Shown: positions 1 through 8,236 of the stretch, in pieces
Position numbering within the stretch: position 1 is the stretch's first letter
How the letters are laid out: each line of letters opens with the position of its first letter
Assembly (NCBI GenBank): GCA_963578805.1
Contig: CAUZDY010000004.1
Location: 59,498-123,497, forward strand
Length of the DNA stretch: 64,000 nucleotides
Direction: 5' to 3'
Origin: CAUZIB01 sp963578805
Lineage (GTDB): Bacteria > Acidobacteriota > Vicinamibacteria > Vicinamibacterales > UBA8438
The notes under the pieces: generated by a model
Database searches by the model: none
What the model was told of the DNA's origin: nothing
Seen by the model: the letters and a program-made list of their open reading frames with translations, nothing else
Position numbers and translations under genes: made by a program

Positions 1-701
1 GCGATCTGATTGTCAGACAAGCCCGTGAGTTCCTCCCGGGTGTCGACGACGACCGTCGAAACATTGACCTCGTCGAGGACGTTCTGACTAAACGTAGCTT
101 GCAACGTGGCCAACTCAGCATTGATGACCTGCATGCGTGCCTTCTCTGACTCCGATAGCTCAGCGCCTGCCCTCACGAAGTCGGTGTAGTACTCCTCAAT
201 CAATCGATGCGACTCCTCGTCAGCGTCAAGCGTCTTGCGTTGAGCATGTAGTGTCTTGATCCGCTCGAAGAGGGCTGGATTCAGAAGAATCTGGTCGCGG
301 TGCGCGGCGAGCCGTCGCGCAATCTCTGGGCGCATCTCGTTCATCGCGTCGTTTGTGTCCGCAGTCGCTAAAATAAAAAATGTCGTCGCGACACGGTCAA
401 GTAGACGGCCCGATCGCTCCAACGCAACGAGGGTGTTCTCGATGCTTGGAGCGTCCGGCGTGCTCGTAATCACATTCGTTTCGTCCAGCTGTTCAGCGAT
501 TCCCCTCTCAAAAGCCGGGAGGTAGTGATCGGTATCGATTTGATTGAAGGGTGGTAGCTGGTGTAGCAACGAGCTTTCGACAAAGAATGGGTTCATCTTG
601 TTTATCGGAACGCCGGCAGGGCGCATGCTTGGCTCAGACAACGTACAGGTAACCACCACCAGTGCCAGTCCCAACACGATCGGACTCACGAACGGCTTCA
701 T
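1..701 (-). CDS. M3-family oligopeptidase (peptidyl-dipeptidase Dcp-like), N-terminal part only
   Basis: Reading leftward from the ATG at 699-701, 233 codons are visible before the window edge. Residues 1-20 are a hydrophobic export signal ending near a Cys, so a lipoprotein is possible, but the residue before that Cys is Thr and the lipobox is poor. The segment PPFNQIDTDHYLPAFERGI matches the conserved start of Dcp/oligopeptidase A proteins, followed by the helical, Glu/Arg-rich region typical of the family. The HExxH zinc site lies beyond the window. Such enzymes trim dipeptides from peptides, here probably in the periplasm. It lies downstream of the dnaE2 fragments on the same strand after a 270-base gap, so co-transcription is uncertain. 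Family assignment is confident; the exact subfamily is not. Confidence 0.85.
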   Translation of the reverse strand, partial: MKPFVSPIVLGLALVVVTCTLSEPSMRPAGVPINKMNPFFVESSLLHQLPPFNQIDTDHYLPAFERGIAEQLDETNVITSTPDAPSIENTLVALERSGRLLDRVATTFFILATADTNDAMNEMRPEIARRLAAHRDQILLNPALFERIKTLHAQRKTLDADEESHRLIEEYYTDFVRAGAELSESEKARMQVINAELATLQATFSQNVLDEVNVSTVVVDTREELTGLSDNQI

Positions 702-971
702 AGACAATCGTTTTCGGAAACATTCGCCGGTGGAGGATAACCGAACGAGCAGCAGGACAGGTCCAGCCGTGGCATCGACTGCCTCGTTCAGGCGGCACTC
801 CGTGCGCCCAAGGCGGCGGCAACACTAACCGAAGCGGTTGAAACCGGCGAGGCAATGGTACCCGAAGCAGTCGTGTGGTGTTTGTGGAAGTCGGAATCGT
901 AATGCTTCCTGATCGTGCCTACCCAGGGGTCGCTCTGCACCAGCGGCCGGCTAATACAGCCGTCCAGACCG
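702..971. other. Spacer between M3 peptidase and dnaE2 C-terminal frame
   Basis: This 270-base spacer has only short overlapping reading frames on both strands with no recognisable protein and no clear hairpin terminator. It presumably carries the promoter of the M3 peptidase gene, but no good -35/-10 pair was identified. Confidence 0.4.
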
Positions 972-1601
972 TTAGTAGAAATCGTGGGACTCAACGTCTG
1001 GACCGGCCGTCCATAACCCTTGACACCGCCGGGCCTTGACTGAGGTCACGCCATCCTGGATCTGTAAGCGTCCGTCGATCAGAAGGAACGGCTGCTCGAG
1101 AATGATCATTTTTTGCTCGGTAAAAAGTGGCGGTCGAATGATGACGTTTAAGAATCCGGTCTCATCTTCGAGCGTCAGAAAAACGAACCCTTTCGCCGTT
1201 CTAGGACGTTGCCTAGTAATGACGGCACCAGCTACGCGTACACGACGCCCATGTCGAACTCGGGGTAGATCGGCAGCACGTAGCACACCCCGCATCGCCA
1301 GCTCCTGACGCCGGAACGACATCGGATGAGGCCCAATCGTCAGACTTGTCCCCTTGTAATCAGCCACGACCCGTTCAACCGGAGTCATGGTTAGTAATGG
1401 TGAAGCTGCGGACTTCTCTCCTGACCCCTGGAAGAGCACCCCCGCTTTTTTTGCCGCCTTCTCGATCTGCCACAACGCGGCCCGGCGGTCATATCCAAAC
1501 GTATTGAGCGCCCCAACCTCTGCCAGGGTCGCAAGCTCTTCACGATGCACACCCGTCCGCGCGATGAAGTCATCCAATGAACCGAACCGAGCTTCACTCA
1601 T
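972..1601 (-). CDS. dnaE2: Error-prone DNA polymerase DnaE2 (ImuC), separate C-terminal subunit: HhH plus OB-fold
   Basis: This 209-residue frame is the C-terminal quarter of DnaE2. Residues about 4-45 (SLDDFIARTGVHREELATLA...) are the helix-hairpin-helix segment. Residues about 115-200 (RVRVAGAVITRQRPRTAKG, then the segment around LTLEDETGFLNVII) are the OB-fold. In ordinary DnaE2 these follow the polymerase core in one chain of about 1050 residues. Here the core frame ends in TGA at 1598-1600, and this frame starts at ATG 1599-1601, giving a four-base ATGA overlap with the ribosome site GGGAGGTG just upstream. That layout argues for coupled translation of a two-piece enzyme rather than a random frameshift. 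The alternative TTG start at 1613 lies upstream of the ribosome site and is less likely. Family identity is sure; that the halves work together is inference. Confidence 0.85.
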   Translation of the reverse strand: MSEARFGSLDDFIARTGVHREELATLAEVGALNTFGYDRRAALWQIEKAAKKAGVLFQGSGEKSAASPLLTMTPVERVVADYKGTSLTIGPHPMSFRRQELAMRGVLRAADLPRVRHGRRVRVAGAVITRQRPRTAKGFVFLTLEDETGFLNVIIRPPLFTEQKMIILEQPFLLIDGRLQIQDGVTSVKARRCQGLWTAGPDVESHDFY

Positions 1602-4279
1602 GACACCTCCCAATCATGTGCACACGTGCAACAAAACAGACGCTTACCAGCCACCGTCTGGACACTGTCGAGCATCGATGGATCATCACACCCGCATTGA
1701 GGGCAAAAGAGTCTGGGGTCGGAGCTGGTCGGAGATCGGAGTTCCTTAGTCGCGAGTCGTTGGTCGCTGATCGTGGGGGGGCGGACCGACTCAATCGCCC
1801 GGCCCACGACTTCGCGTAGCCCTGCGATGTATCGCAACCCGAGCCGGATCGTGCCGTCGTCATCCACCGTGCAATCCCAGTGCGAGTACTGGACGTCGAT
1901 TCCAGCGAAACGCACCCCGTGGCGCTGGGCATCTTTGACGAGCGTCGCCGGACTGTAGAACCCCATCGGCTGGTTGTTGAGTAACGCCGTATAGAACGCC
2001 GCTGGATAGTGGACCTTGAGATAGGCACTCGCATAGACCAGTAACGCAAAGCTGGCGGCATGCGATTCAGGAAAGCCATACAACGCAAACGGCACAATCG
2101 ATTGGACAACCTGCTCGATCGTCTCACCGGTAATCCCCTGCCGCTTCATCCCCTCGCGAAGCTTGGTCTCGATCTGCTTCATCCGACGCTTCGACCGCTT
2201 GAATCCCATTGCGCGGCGAAGCTCCTCTGCTTCCCCTCCGGTAAATCCAGCGGCCACCATCGCGATCCGTAACAACTGTTCTTGAAATAACGGCACCCCG
2301 AGGGTGCGCTTCAGAATCGGCTCGAGTGACGGATGGGGATACGTCACCGGCTCCCGGCCGGCTCGACGATGCAGATAGGGGTGCACCATCTGCCCCACAA
2401 TCGGACCTGGGCGGATGATCGCTACTGCGACGACAATGTCATAGAACCGCTCGGGGCAAAATCGTGGCAACATGGCCATCTGAGCGCGTGATTCCACCTG
2501 GAATACGCCAACGGTGTCAGCTTCTTGCAACATGCGATATACCTCCGGGTCATCGGGAGGCAGGTGTGCCAGATCGACCTTTGGTATCGGCGTGTTGATG
2601 AGGGTGATCGCTTCCTGGATCGCCGCCAGCATTCCCAACCCCAACAGGTCGACTTTGACGATGCCCATATCGGCACAGTCATCTTTATCCCACTGCACGA
2701 CGACCCGGTCCGGCATGCTCGCGTTTTCTAGCGGCACAACCTCATCGAGCCGCCCCTGGCAGATCACCATCCCTCCAGAGTGCTGACCGAGATGACGTGG
2801 TAGATCCTGGATCTGCTTCCAGAGATCTCCGAACGACTGTATCGTCGAATCAGTGAAATCGACGCCAACCTCACGCAGACGCGTGTCCAGACGCTCGTCA
2901 GGATCGGTCCACTCAAAATTGTGCATCGCTTTCGCCAGTCGATCGATTTGCATGGATTCGATCGATAACGCCTTTCCAACCTCACGAGCCGCGCTTCGAC
3001 CTCGATAGGTGATGACGTTGGCCGTCATGCCGGCACCGAGTCGACCGTAGCGTTCGTACACATACTGGATGACCTGCTCGCGAAGTGCACCACTTGGCAG
3101 ATCCAGATCGATGTCGGGCCACTCACCGCGTTCCTCTGACAAGAACCGCTCAAAAAGTAGTCCCATCCCAACAGGGTCGACAGCAGTAATGCCCAGGCTG
3201 TAACAAACCGAGCTATTGGCGGCTGACCCGCGACCTTGAACCAGGATGCCGTGCTGTCGACAGTAATTGACAATGTCCCACACGATGAGAAAGTAGCCAT
3301 CCAAGTCGAGTTTCTCGATCAGGTCGAGTTCCCGTTCCACTTGACGCCGTGCGCGGTCGCAATACGGACGATATCGCTCCCGTGCACCAACCTCGGTGAT
3401 CTTCCGAAGAAATGAGCTCATCGTTTCCTCGGAAGGCACCGGATACTTTGGCAAGCGATATCCGAGATCTGCCATCGTGTAACTCAGGCGATCGGCAAGC
3501 TCACGCGTCGCCGTAACCGCATCTGGAAGATCCCGAAACAATGCGGCCATCACGGACGGTGGTTTCAGATACCGCTCAGCGTTTTGGTGAAGACGCCGGC
3601 CAACTCGAGCGAGTGTGGTCTTGTGACGGATACAGGTCAGCACGTCATAGAGTGGTCGGCTTGAGGTGTCCGCAAACCGCACGCCGTTTGTGGCAATCAC
3701 CGGCACGTGATAGGCCGATGCCATCGCCCGAAGCGCGTGGTTGTCGTGCTCCTCCTCCCGGAGGAGATGTCGCTGAAGCTCGACATAAACCTGCGTGCGG
3801 CCAAACAACCCAAGCAACCGGTCGAGTACGCCGCCGACGCCGTAGCTATGTCCCATCAGCGCAGGGCGACCGACCAACGCGACCAGCCCAGTCGCATACC
3901 CATCGAGCTCTTCGAGTGCAAGCGCCCCTTCGCCTTTGGGTGCACCCAGTTTTATCCGAGTAATGAGACGACTGAGGTTTCGATATCCCTCTTGGGTTTC
4001 AACCAGCACAGGCAGATGCCACACCGCCGGAAGACAAGGCTGTGAACGTGTCCCCTGACTGGCCCCGTTCGCCCTGATTGTGAGTTCGCTTCCGATGATC
4101 GGTTTCACGCCGGCGGCCACGGCAGCTTTGTGAAACCTCGGAGCCCCATACACACCATCTCGATCAAGGAGAGCAAGCGCCGGATAATCCAAGACTGCGG
4201 CCCGCTCCACCAACGTTTCGGGCAGCGATGCGCCGTCGAGAAAGGAAAATGCCGAAGCGGCGTGGAGTTCGATATACAC
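1598..4279 (-). CDS. dnaE2: Error-prone DNA polymerase DnaE2 (ImuC), catalytic core with an unusual zinc-ribbon-like tail
   Basis: The 893-residue core of the translesion polymerase ImuC/DnaE2, which copies damaged DNA with ImuA and ImuB. The GTG start at 4277-4279 follows a GGGAG ribosome site, 11 bases after imuB stops. Residues 1-70 are the degenerate PHP domain. The catalytic aspartates are present: D389 and D391 in PDIDLD and D544 in VKVDLLGLG. The last 65 or so residues do not belong to the family. A Pro/Ser/Arg-rich stretch encoded by heptamer repeats and a run of seven G at 1775-1781 is followed by a CPQC...CCTC four-cysteine tail resembling a small zinc ribbon. The HhH and OB-fold parts are encoded by the next, overlapping frame. 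A functional two-subunit polymerase is the favoured reading; recent inactivation is the alternative. Confidence 0.9.
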   Translation of the reverse strand: MYIELHAASAFSFLDGASLPETLVERAAVLDYPALALLDRDGVYGAPRFHKAAVAAGVKPIIGSELTIRANGASQGTRSQPCLPAVWHLPVLVETQEGYRNLSRLITRIKLGAPKGEGALALEELDGYATGLVALVGRPALMGHSYGVGGVLDRLLGLFGRTQVYVELQRHLLREEEHDNHALRAMASAYHVPVIATNGVRFADTSSRPLYDVLTCIRHKTTLARVGRRLHQNAERYLKPPSVMAALFRDLPDAVTATRELADRLSYTMADLGYRLPKYPVPSEETMSSFLRKITEVGARERYRPYCDRARRQVERELDLIEKLDLDGYFLIVWDIVNYCRQHGILVQGRGSAANSSVCYSLGITAVDPVGMGLLFERFLSEERGEWPDIDLDLPSGALREQVIQYVYERYGRLGAGMTANVITYRGRSAAREVGKALSIESMQIDRLAKAMHNFEWTDPDERLDTRLREVGVDFTDSTIQSFGDLWKQIQDLPRHLGQHSGGMVICQGRLDEVVPLENASMPDRVVVQWDKDDCADMGIVKVDLLGLGMLAAIQEAITLINTPIPKVDLAHLPPDDPEVYRMLQEADTVGVFQVESRAQMAMLPRFCPERFYDIVVAVAIIRPGPIVGQMVHPYLHRRAGREPVTYPHPSLEPILKRTLGVPLFQEQLLRIAMVAAGFTGGEAEELRRAMGFKRSKRRMKQIETKLREGMKRQGITGETIEQVVQSIVPFALYGFPESHAASFALLVYASAYLKVHYPAAFYTALLNNQPMGFYSPATLVKDAQRHGVRFAGIDVQYSHWDCTVDDDGTIRLGLRYIAGLREVVGRAIESVRPPTISDQRLATKELRSPTSSDPRLFCPQCGCDDPSMLDSVQTVAGKRLFCCTCAHDWEVS
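1717..1775. repeat. Degenerate heptamer tandem repeats inside dnaE2
   Basis: Four contiguous 7-base units occupy 1748-1775 (agtcgcg, agtcgtt, ggtcgct, gatcgtg), sharing a TCG core. Looser ggtcgga/gatcgga units precede them from 1717. They encode the linker between the polymerase core and the cysteine tail. A similar array lies between imuA and imuB. Confidence 0.6.
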
Positions 4280-4290
4280 GCGCTCCCTCT

Positions 4291-5709
4291 CTAATCCATC
4301 AGTCCTTCGACAAACCAGCGCTTGGAAACTCGATCCCGAAAAATCCGATACACGCCGCCGTCGCTCAGCTCAACGTCCCATTCATCGTGGTCCCATACTG
4401 AATAGGACGGCATCCACCAACGCCCCGAGCTTCGCCATGGCCCGGCGCATGTGACTACCCGTCCATTCGCCGAGTTCGGCTGCAACGTCGACACTCGCAC
4501 GGGGTATCCGTGCTCAACGGTCACCCGAGCCGATACCGGATGACGAAATCGACGAAGCACAGACAATAGACCTGTGCCAACCCGCGGCTGTTCGTGTTTG
4601 GGGGGATGAGACTTGGGGGCGAATGGGCACATCTCAAACACCCCAGGCTGGTGGGTATCGACCAGTGCCGGTGACCCGCAACGCTGGTCCCCCATCAAGA
4701 CCGTCAACCGAACCAGTAATGTCGATAGACTTTCCGCAGACGGAACAGCCCTTTCTAACAGAGAGAACTGCCGTGTCCGCGCAGGGACCGGGTCGGCCAC
4801 GACTGTCACGCGGTCGATTCCGGTCGATGGTGGATGTGCGTCCAGGTCGAGAAGGATGAGTGTTCGTAAGACGTTCGGGTCGCTGACCGCCGTCGGAAAT
4901 CGTAATGTGCGTTCATGGGTCTGGCGTGACACCAACGTCAATCGGACACGCAGCCTCTCGGCGGCTACCCCACGCTTCTTGAGATGCGCACACAGCGGAT
5001 CGAGTACCCGGCCGAGTACAAATGACAGAAGTTCGAGACCTTCGATCGGCCACTCAAGTGTCACCGTCTCCTCGAACCGTTCTGCCACTGCCTCTGGGAC
5101 AAGCGGCCGACTATCCTCGCCACGTGCGATCCTCTGGAACTCCAGGCCACCGTGGCCCAATCGGCTGAACAGTTCGTTCGCTGGCAGAGCCGCAAGCTCA
5201 CCAAGCGTTCTGACCCCCCAGCGCTGCACCACAGGCAACAACATGAGCACTGATACGACACGTGAAGACAATGCAACCGAACCCACGGTACGCTCGGAAC
5301 TTGACCGACGTGTTCGTATCGGTCTACCCAGAATGCTGGTCTGCGCTTTTGAAAGCTGCTTTACAACTGAAATCGGCAAAGTCGACAGCGCCTCGGCCTC
5401 AGCGTGTGATGGAATAATCGTAAGCTCGCACCGTCCCTGTGTCGCCAGCAAGGCCGCCATTTTCGTCCCAGCAACGGCGACGCGTATACCAAGGTCCCGC
5501 TCAGCAGCAACGCGTCGCAATCGCTCACCCATCTCACGTGGGGGACCCCACACATGTTTCAGCCCATGTACATCCATCACGACAAGGTCTGGACCATGCA
5601 CCTCGACTCGTGGCGAGTGCTCGTGTGCAAGGTGTACGAGTGTATTTATGAGATCCAATCCGGAACGAGAAGTGGTGGAACGTGGTGGGTGGTAGAGACA
5701 GGCGAACAT
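4291..5709 (-). CDS. imuB: ImuB, DinB-like Y-family mutasome subunit
   Basis: A 472-residue Y-family polymerase-like protein of the ImuB branch, which bridges ImuA, DnaE2 and the beta clamp rather than polymerising itself. The start chosen is ATG 5707-5709 because MFACLYHP is the family's usual N-terminus. An earlier ATG at 5821-5823 would add 38 residues encoded by heptamer repeats and overlap imuA. No clear ribosome site precedes 5709, so translation may be coupled to imuA. The palm region is recognisable (VHGPDLVVMDVHGL...GIRVAVAGTKMAALLA), and the GELAALPANELFSRLGHGG HhH segment lies near residue 180. The C-terminal little-finger and wing region runs to the end. The gene sits second in imuA-imuB-dnaE2. 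Confidence 0.9.
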   Translation of the reverse strand: MFACLYHPPRSTTSRSGLDLINTLVHLAHEHSPRVEVHGPDLVVMDVHGLKHVWGPPREMGERLRRVAAERDLGIRVAVAGTKMAALLATQGRCELTIIPSHAEAEALSTLPISVVKQLSKAQTSILGRPIRTRRSSSERTVGSVALSSRVVSVLMLLPVVQRWGVRTLGELAALPANELFSRLGHGGLEFQRIARGEDSRPLVPEAVAERFEETVTLEWPIEGLELLSFVLGRVLDPLCAHLKKRGVAAERLRVRLTLVSRQTHERTLRFPTAVSDPNVLRTLILLDLDAHPPSTGIDRVTVVADPVPARTRQFSLLERAVPSAESLSTLLVRLTVLMGDQRCGSPALVDTHQPGVFEMCPFAPKSHPPKHEQPRVGTGLLSVLRRFRHPVSARVTVEHGYPVRVSTLQPNSANGRVVTCAGPWRSSGRWWMPSYSVWDHDEWDVELSDGGVYRIFRDRVSKRWFVEGLMD

Positions 5710-5734
5710 GGGAGAGAGAATCGTGGGTTGTGGG

Positions 5735-6475
5735 TTAAAAGTGGTGAGTCGTGGGTCGTGAGTCGTGAGTTTTGAGTCGAAGCTGATAACTGGGATAACG
5801 TGTCGACTCCACACGCGTATCAATGTCTATTCCGCGAAATACTCGGTTTTGCGTTGCGTCACCTGACCATTGCGTTGAGCGAGACACCCCAAGAACGATC
5901 GAATGACCACCGGCGCTCCTGCCCATTGCTGTAGAGGCAACGACGATTCCAATCGTCTCACTCCCCTTGATGGCACGCGCTAGTCGTAACCAGGTTGTAA
6001 ACGGCAAACGCCGGAGAGCCTGCGCCGGAGCCTCTGCAAAATCAACTGCGATGACACCAAATCGATCGGTCTGCGTGACAAGACCTACCGCTTTGACAGC
6101 CTGGTCGATACAGTGAAAGGCCATTCGTGGTGCACTCTGGCGTCCGCGGACCCAGAGCACACGAGACAAGTCGACCCCAGCCGCCTGGCTCGATACCGGG
6201 TCGAAGTTGTCGAACGTATCGATAAGCGCTACGGCCTCGCCTCGGTCGGTGGCGGCTGCAATGACTGCGGCCAGCACACTTGTCCGCCCAGATGAAGGGG
6301 GACCGACAACTTCGGAAAGATGTCCCCGAGCAAGCCCCCCACCCAGAGATTTATCGAGTTCACTCACGCCTGTCGTGGCCAAGCGCTCCACAGGTAACAG
6401 ACGCGAGGAAACGAGTGAATCGCCGAGGCTCTTTGCGTGTAGTAGAGACTCAAGTTTGGCTATATTTGTGTTCAT
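5735..6475 (-). CDS. imuA: ImuA, RecA/SulA-like mutasome protein
   Basis: A 246-residue RecA-fold protein, first gene of the imuA-imuB-dnaE2 damage-tolerance operon. The start ATG 6473-6475 is chosen because a promoter ends just upstream (-10 at 6494-6499); the in-frame ATG at 6529 lies above it. Residues 36-57 carry the TGVSELDKSLGGGLARGHLS entry typical of RecA-like proteins. Residues 58-66, GPPSSGRTS, form a Walker A with Arg instead of the usual Lys, as in many ImuA proteins. The last dozen residues (LKTHDSRPTTHH) are encoded by the heptamer repeat array at 5744-5778, so the native C-terminus has been extended by repeat DNA. ImuA binds RecA and modulates the mutasome in other bacteria; that role is taken from the family. 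Confidence 0.88.
   Translation of the reverse strand: MNTNIAKLESLLHAKSLGDSLVSSRLLPVERLATTGVSELDKSLGGGLARGHLSEVVGPPSSGRTSVLAAVIAAATDRGEAVALIDTFDNFDPVSSQAAGVDLSRVLWVRGRQSAPRMAFHCIDQAVKAVGLVTQTDRFGVIAVDFAEAPAQALRRLPFTTWLRLARAIKGSETIGIVVASTAMGRSAGGHSIVLGVSRSTQWSGDATQNRVFRGIDIDTRVESTRYPSYQLRLKTHDSRPTTHHF
5744..5778. repeat. Heptamer array between imuA and imuB
   Basis: Five head-to-tail heptamers, gtgagtc, gtgggtc, gtgagtc, gtgagtt and ttgagtc, occupy exactly 35 bases. Related ggttgtgggtta sequence precedes them. The array encodes the end of ImuA and lies just upstream of the ImuB start. Confidence 0.8.
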
Positions 6476-6493
6476 TTCGCTTTTTGTTCGCCT

Positions 6494-6522
6494 ATTGTAT
6501 CTAAGCTCAGCAGGTTGGTCAA
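6494..6522 (-). promoter_or_regulatory. imuA promoter
   Basis: Read on the minus strand, a -35 TTGACC (6517-6522), a 17-base spacer and a -10 TACAAT (6494-6499) form a near-consensus vegetative promoter. Transcription would begin about 12 bases before the imuA ATG at 6475. Confidence 0.7.
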
Positions 6523-6541
6523 TCTCCAACAGCGGCCTGCT
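6509..6541. promoter_or_regulatory. Nested inverted repeat over the imuA -35 box, candidate operator
   Basis: An inner palindrome of arms GTTGG/CCAAC (6514-6530, minus strand GTTGGAGATTGACCAAC) covers the -35 hexamer. Outer arms AGCAGG/CCTGCT lie at 6509-6514 and 6536-6541. The position suits a repressor such as LexA, but the sequence is not a LexA box I recognise. It also lies in the control region of the divergent gene at 6562. Confidence 0.4.
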
Positions 6542-6561
6542 AAAATGAACAAGAGGACGTG

Positions 6562-6933
6562 ATGTTCTTCGAACTCGTCAACATCTTGTTACGCAGATTC
6601 AAACTCCGATGCCCATGCTGTGGTCACGGGCATCTTTTCCAAACGACGTTTCGACTCCGCGTCCGGTGCGAGGCCTGCGGCGAACGGTTCGAACGTGAGC
6701 CAGGTCAGTGGTTCGGCGCCGTCTATGTGAATCTTCTACTCACACTCGTGCTACCGGTTGTCGGATTCACCGTGACACAAACCCTTACCTCACTCTCGAT
6801 GTCTCAACAGATTGGAATCTGGACGCCTGTTGCCGCACTCGGGCCGCTGGCGTTCTATCGACTCTCGCAAGGGCGCTGGACCAGCATCGTCTTCCTCGGA
6901 GAAGGGCTGTACCTTCCTTGGCCAAACCGGTAG
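6562..6933 (+). CDS. DUF983 zinc-ribbon membrane protein
   Basis: A small protein of 123 residues with an N-terminal zinc ribbon (CPCCG near residue 18 and CEACG near residue 38) followed by two membrane helices (VNLLLTLVLPVVGFTVTQT and the segment around GIWTPVAALGPLAFY). This is the DUF983 layout, whose function is not established. The ATG at 6562 is preceded by AAGAGGA; the GTG three bases earlier is an alternative. A TAAAAT -10-like box lies at 6541-6546. It is divergent from imuA with under 90 bases between the starts, and its end overlaps the start of the following transporter gene. Confidence 0.85.
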   Translation: MFFELVNILLRRFKLRCPCCGHGHLFQTTFRLRVRCEACGERFEREPGQWFGAVYVNLLLTLVLPVVGFTVTQTLTSLSMSQQIGIWTPVAALGPLAFYRLSQGRWTSIVFLGEGLYLPWPNR

Positions 6934-8192
6934 ACGATATTCAGAGCACCTCCCCTGATCCCATAGCGACACACGCTACCCCGGCATCGGCCGGTGGACG
7001 GATCCTTCGACGTCTTGCGGCGGCGTTTGCGTTTCCCGATTTCCGCAACCTCTGGCTCGCCGCCTTCACGTCAGCTGTAGGAACGTGGATGCAGCGATTC
7101 GCGCAACAGTGGCTGATCCTCACTCTGACCGGCTCAGCCTTTCTTCTGGGTCTTGACTCATTTCTCGGAGAGCTTCCTCTATTGCTCTTCACGCTCATTG
7201 GCGGCGTGATCGCCGACCGCCACGACCGACGCCAACTCCTAATCGCCTCGCAGACGATCCAAATGCTCTGCGCCTTGATCTTGACAGGATTGGTCTTCTT
7301 TGACGTCGTCCAGATTCACTACATCCTGGCTCTGTCTTTCCTAACCGGGACAGCACAGGCCTTCGGTGGCCCGGCATTTCAGTCGATGATCCCATCGTTG
7401 GTACCACGTTCGACTCTGCCAAACGCTATTGCGCTGAATTCCGTTCAGTTCAACCTAGCTCAGATGGTCGGGCCGCTAATTGGAGGCGGTGTGCTCGTGG
7501 CACTGGGTATGACGGTCTGCTTCGGACTCAACAGCGTGTCGTTTCTTGCCGTCATCATCGTCTTGAGCCTGATGCGTTTTCCGACACCCACGACTGACAC
7601 CCGGCAACGCCTTATGGTCGAGCTCAAAAGTGGTCTATCGTTCGTTCGTCGCCAGCCTGCGCTGCTGGCGTTGACTGTACTAGCGATGGCGACCACGACC
7701 CTTGGAGTGCCAGTCCGCGCCTTCCTCCCGATCTTCGCCGACGACGCCGCACACCTGAGCCGGATGATGGCCGCGCTTGGAGGCGGCGCCGTGGCGGGGG
7801 CCTTTACGGTCGCATGGCTCGGAAAGTTCCAGCACATGGGCCGAACCCTGCTCGTCGTGCAGGTCGCGTTCGGGGGGTTGGTCACGACGTTTGCGTCGCT
7901 ACCGATCACGAGCCTGAGCTACGTAATTCTTTTTTTTGCGGGGTCAACGCTGCTGGTGGTGTTCGCGCTCACCAACTCACTGGTGCAGTTGGCGGTCCCC
8001 AATGAGTTAAGGGGCCGCGTGCTGAGCATCTATATGATGGCATTCCGGGGCGGCATGCCACTCGGGAGTCTCATCAGCGGCTACTTCATCGCACTGTCAT
8101 CCGAACAGGTCGTGATCGCAGTCAATGGCCTACTGCTGTCAACTGTGGCGTGCTACTTCCTGATTCGTAGCCATGGAGTAAGGGAGCTGTAG
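6918..8192 (+). CDS. MFS transporter of the enterobactin-exporter (EntS/MFS_3) type
   Basis: A membrane protein of about 424 residues with twelve predicted helices. The N-terminal region FRNLWLAAFTSAVGTWMQRF and the loop GGVIADRHDRRQLLIASQ are characteristic of EntS-like major facilitator proteins, which export siderophores or other small molecules. The C-terminal half has the LRGRVLSIYMMAFRGGMPLG loop of the same group. No ATG precedes residue 57 in this frame, so the TTG at 6918 is taken as start, overlapping the DUF983 stop by 16 bases, which implies coupled translation. Upstream in-frame codons overlap DUF983 and are not used. The substrate cannot be told from sequence. Confidence 0.85.
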   Translation: MAKPVDDIQSTSPDPIATHATPASAGGRILRRLAAAFAFPDFRNLWLAAFTSAVGTWMQRFAQQWLILTLTGSAFLLGLDSFLGELPLLLFTLIGGVIADRHDRRQLLIASQTIQMLCALILTGLVFFDVVQIHYILALSFLTGTAQAFGGPAFQSMIPSLVPRSTLPNAIALNSVQFNLAQMVGPLIGGGVLVALGMTVCFGLNSVSFLAVIIVLSLMRFPTPTTDTRQRLMVELKSGLSFVRRQPALLALTVLAMATTTLGVPVRAFLPIFADDAAHLSRMMAALGGGAVAGAFTVAWLGKFQHMGRTLLVVQVAFGGLVTTFASLPITSLSYVILFFAGSTLLVVFALTNSLVQLAVPNELRGRVLSIYMMAFRGGMPLGSLISGYFIALSSEQVVIAVNGLLLSTVACYFLIRSHGVREL

Positions 8193-8236
8193 GGCACGAG
8201 AAGTCGAAGAGACAGGACACGTTCGGCTGACTCGCA

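Noticed and set aside
1717..1775. CRISPR-like array
   Set aside because: Units are 7 bases long with no spacers; it is a tandem repeat.
1775..1781. Phase-variable fusion of the two dnaE2 frames by slippage at the G7 run
   Set aside because: The downstream frame has its own TGA at 1614-1616 just before its start, so slippage at 1775-1781 would not give a fused protein.
4613..5695. 360-residue plus-strand reading frame opposite imuB
   Set aside because: It is Arg/Ser/Thr-rich with no family resemblance and lies wholly antisense to a confident gene.
5710..5823. Earlier start of imuB adding 38 residues
   Set aside because: The extension is encoded by heptamer repeats, overlaps imuA and lacks family similarity; MFACLYHP is the usual start.
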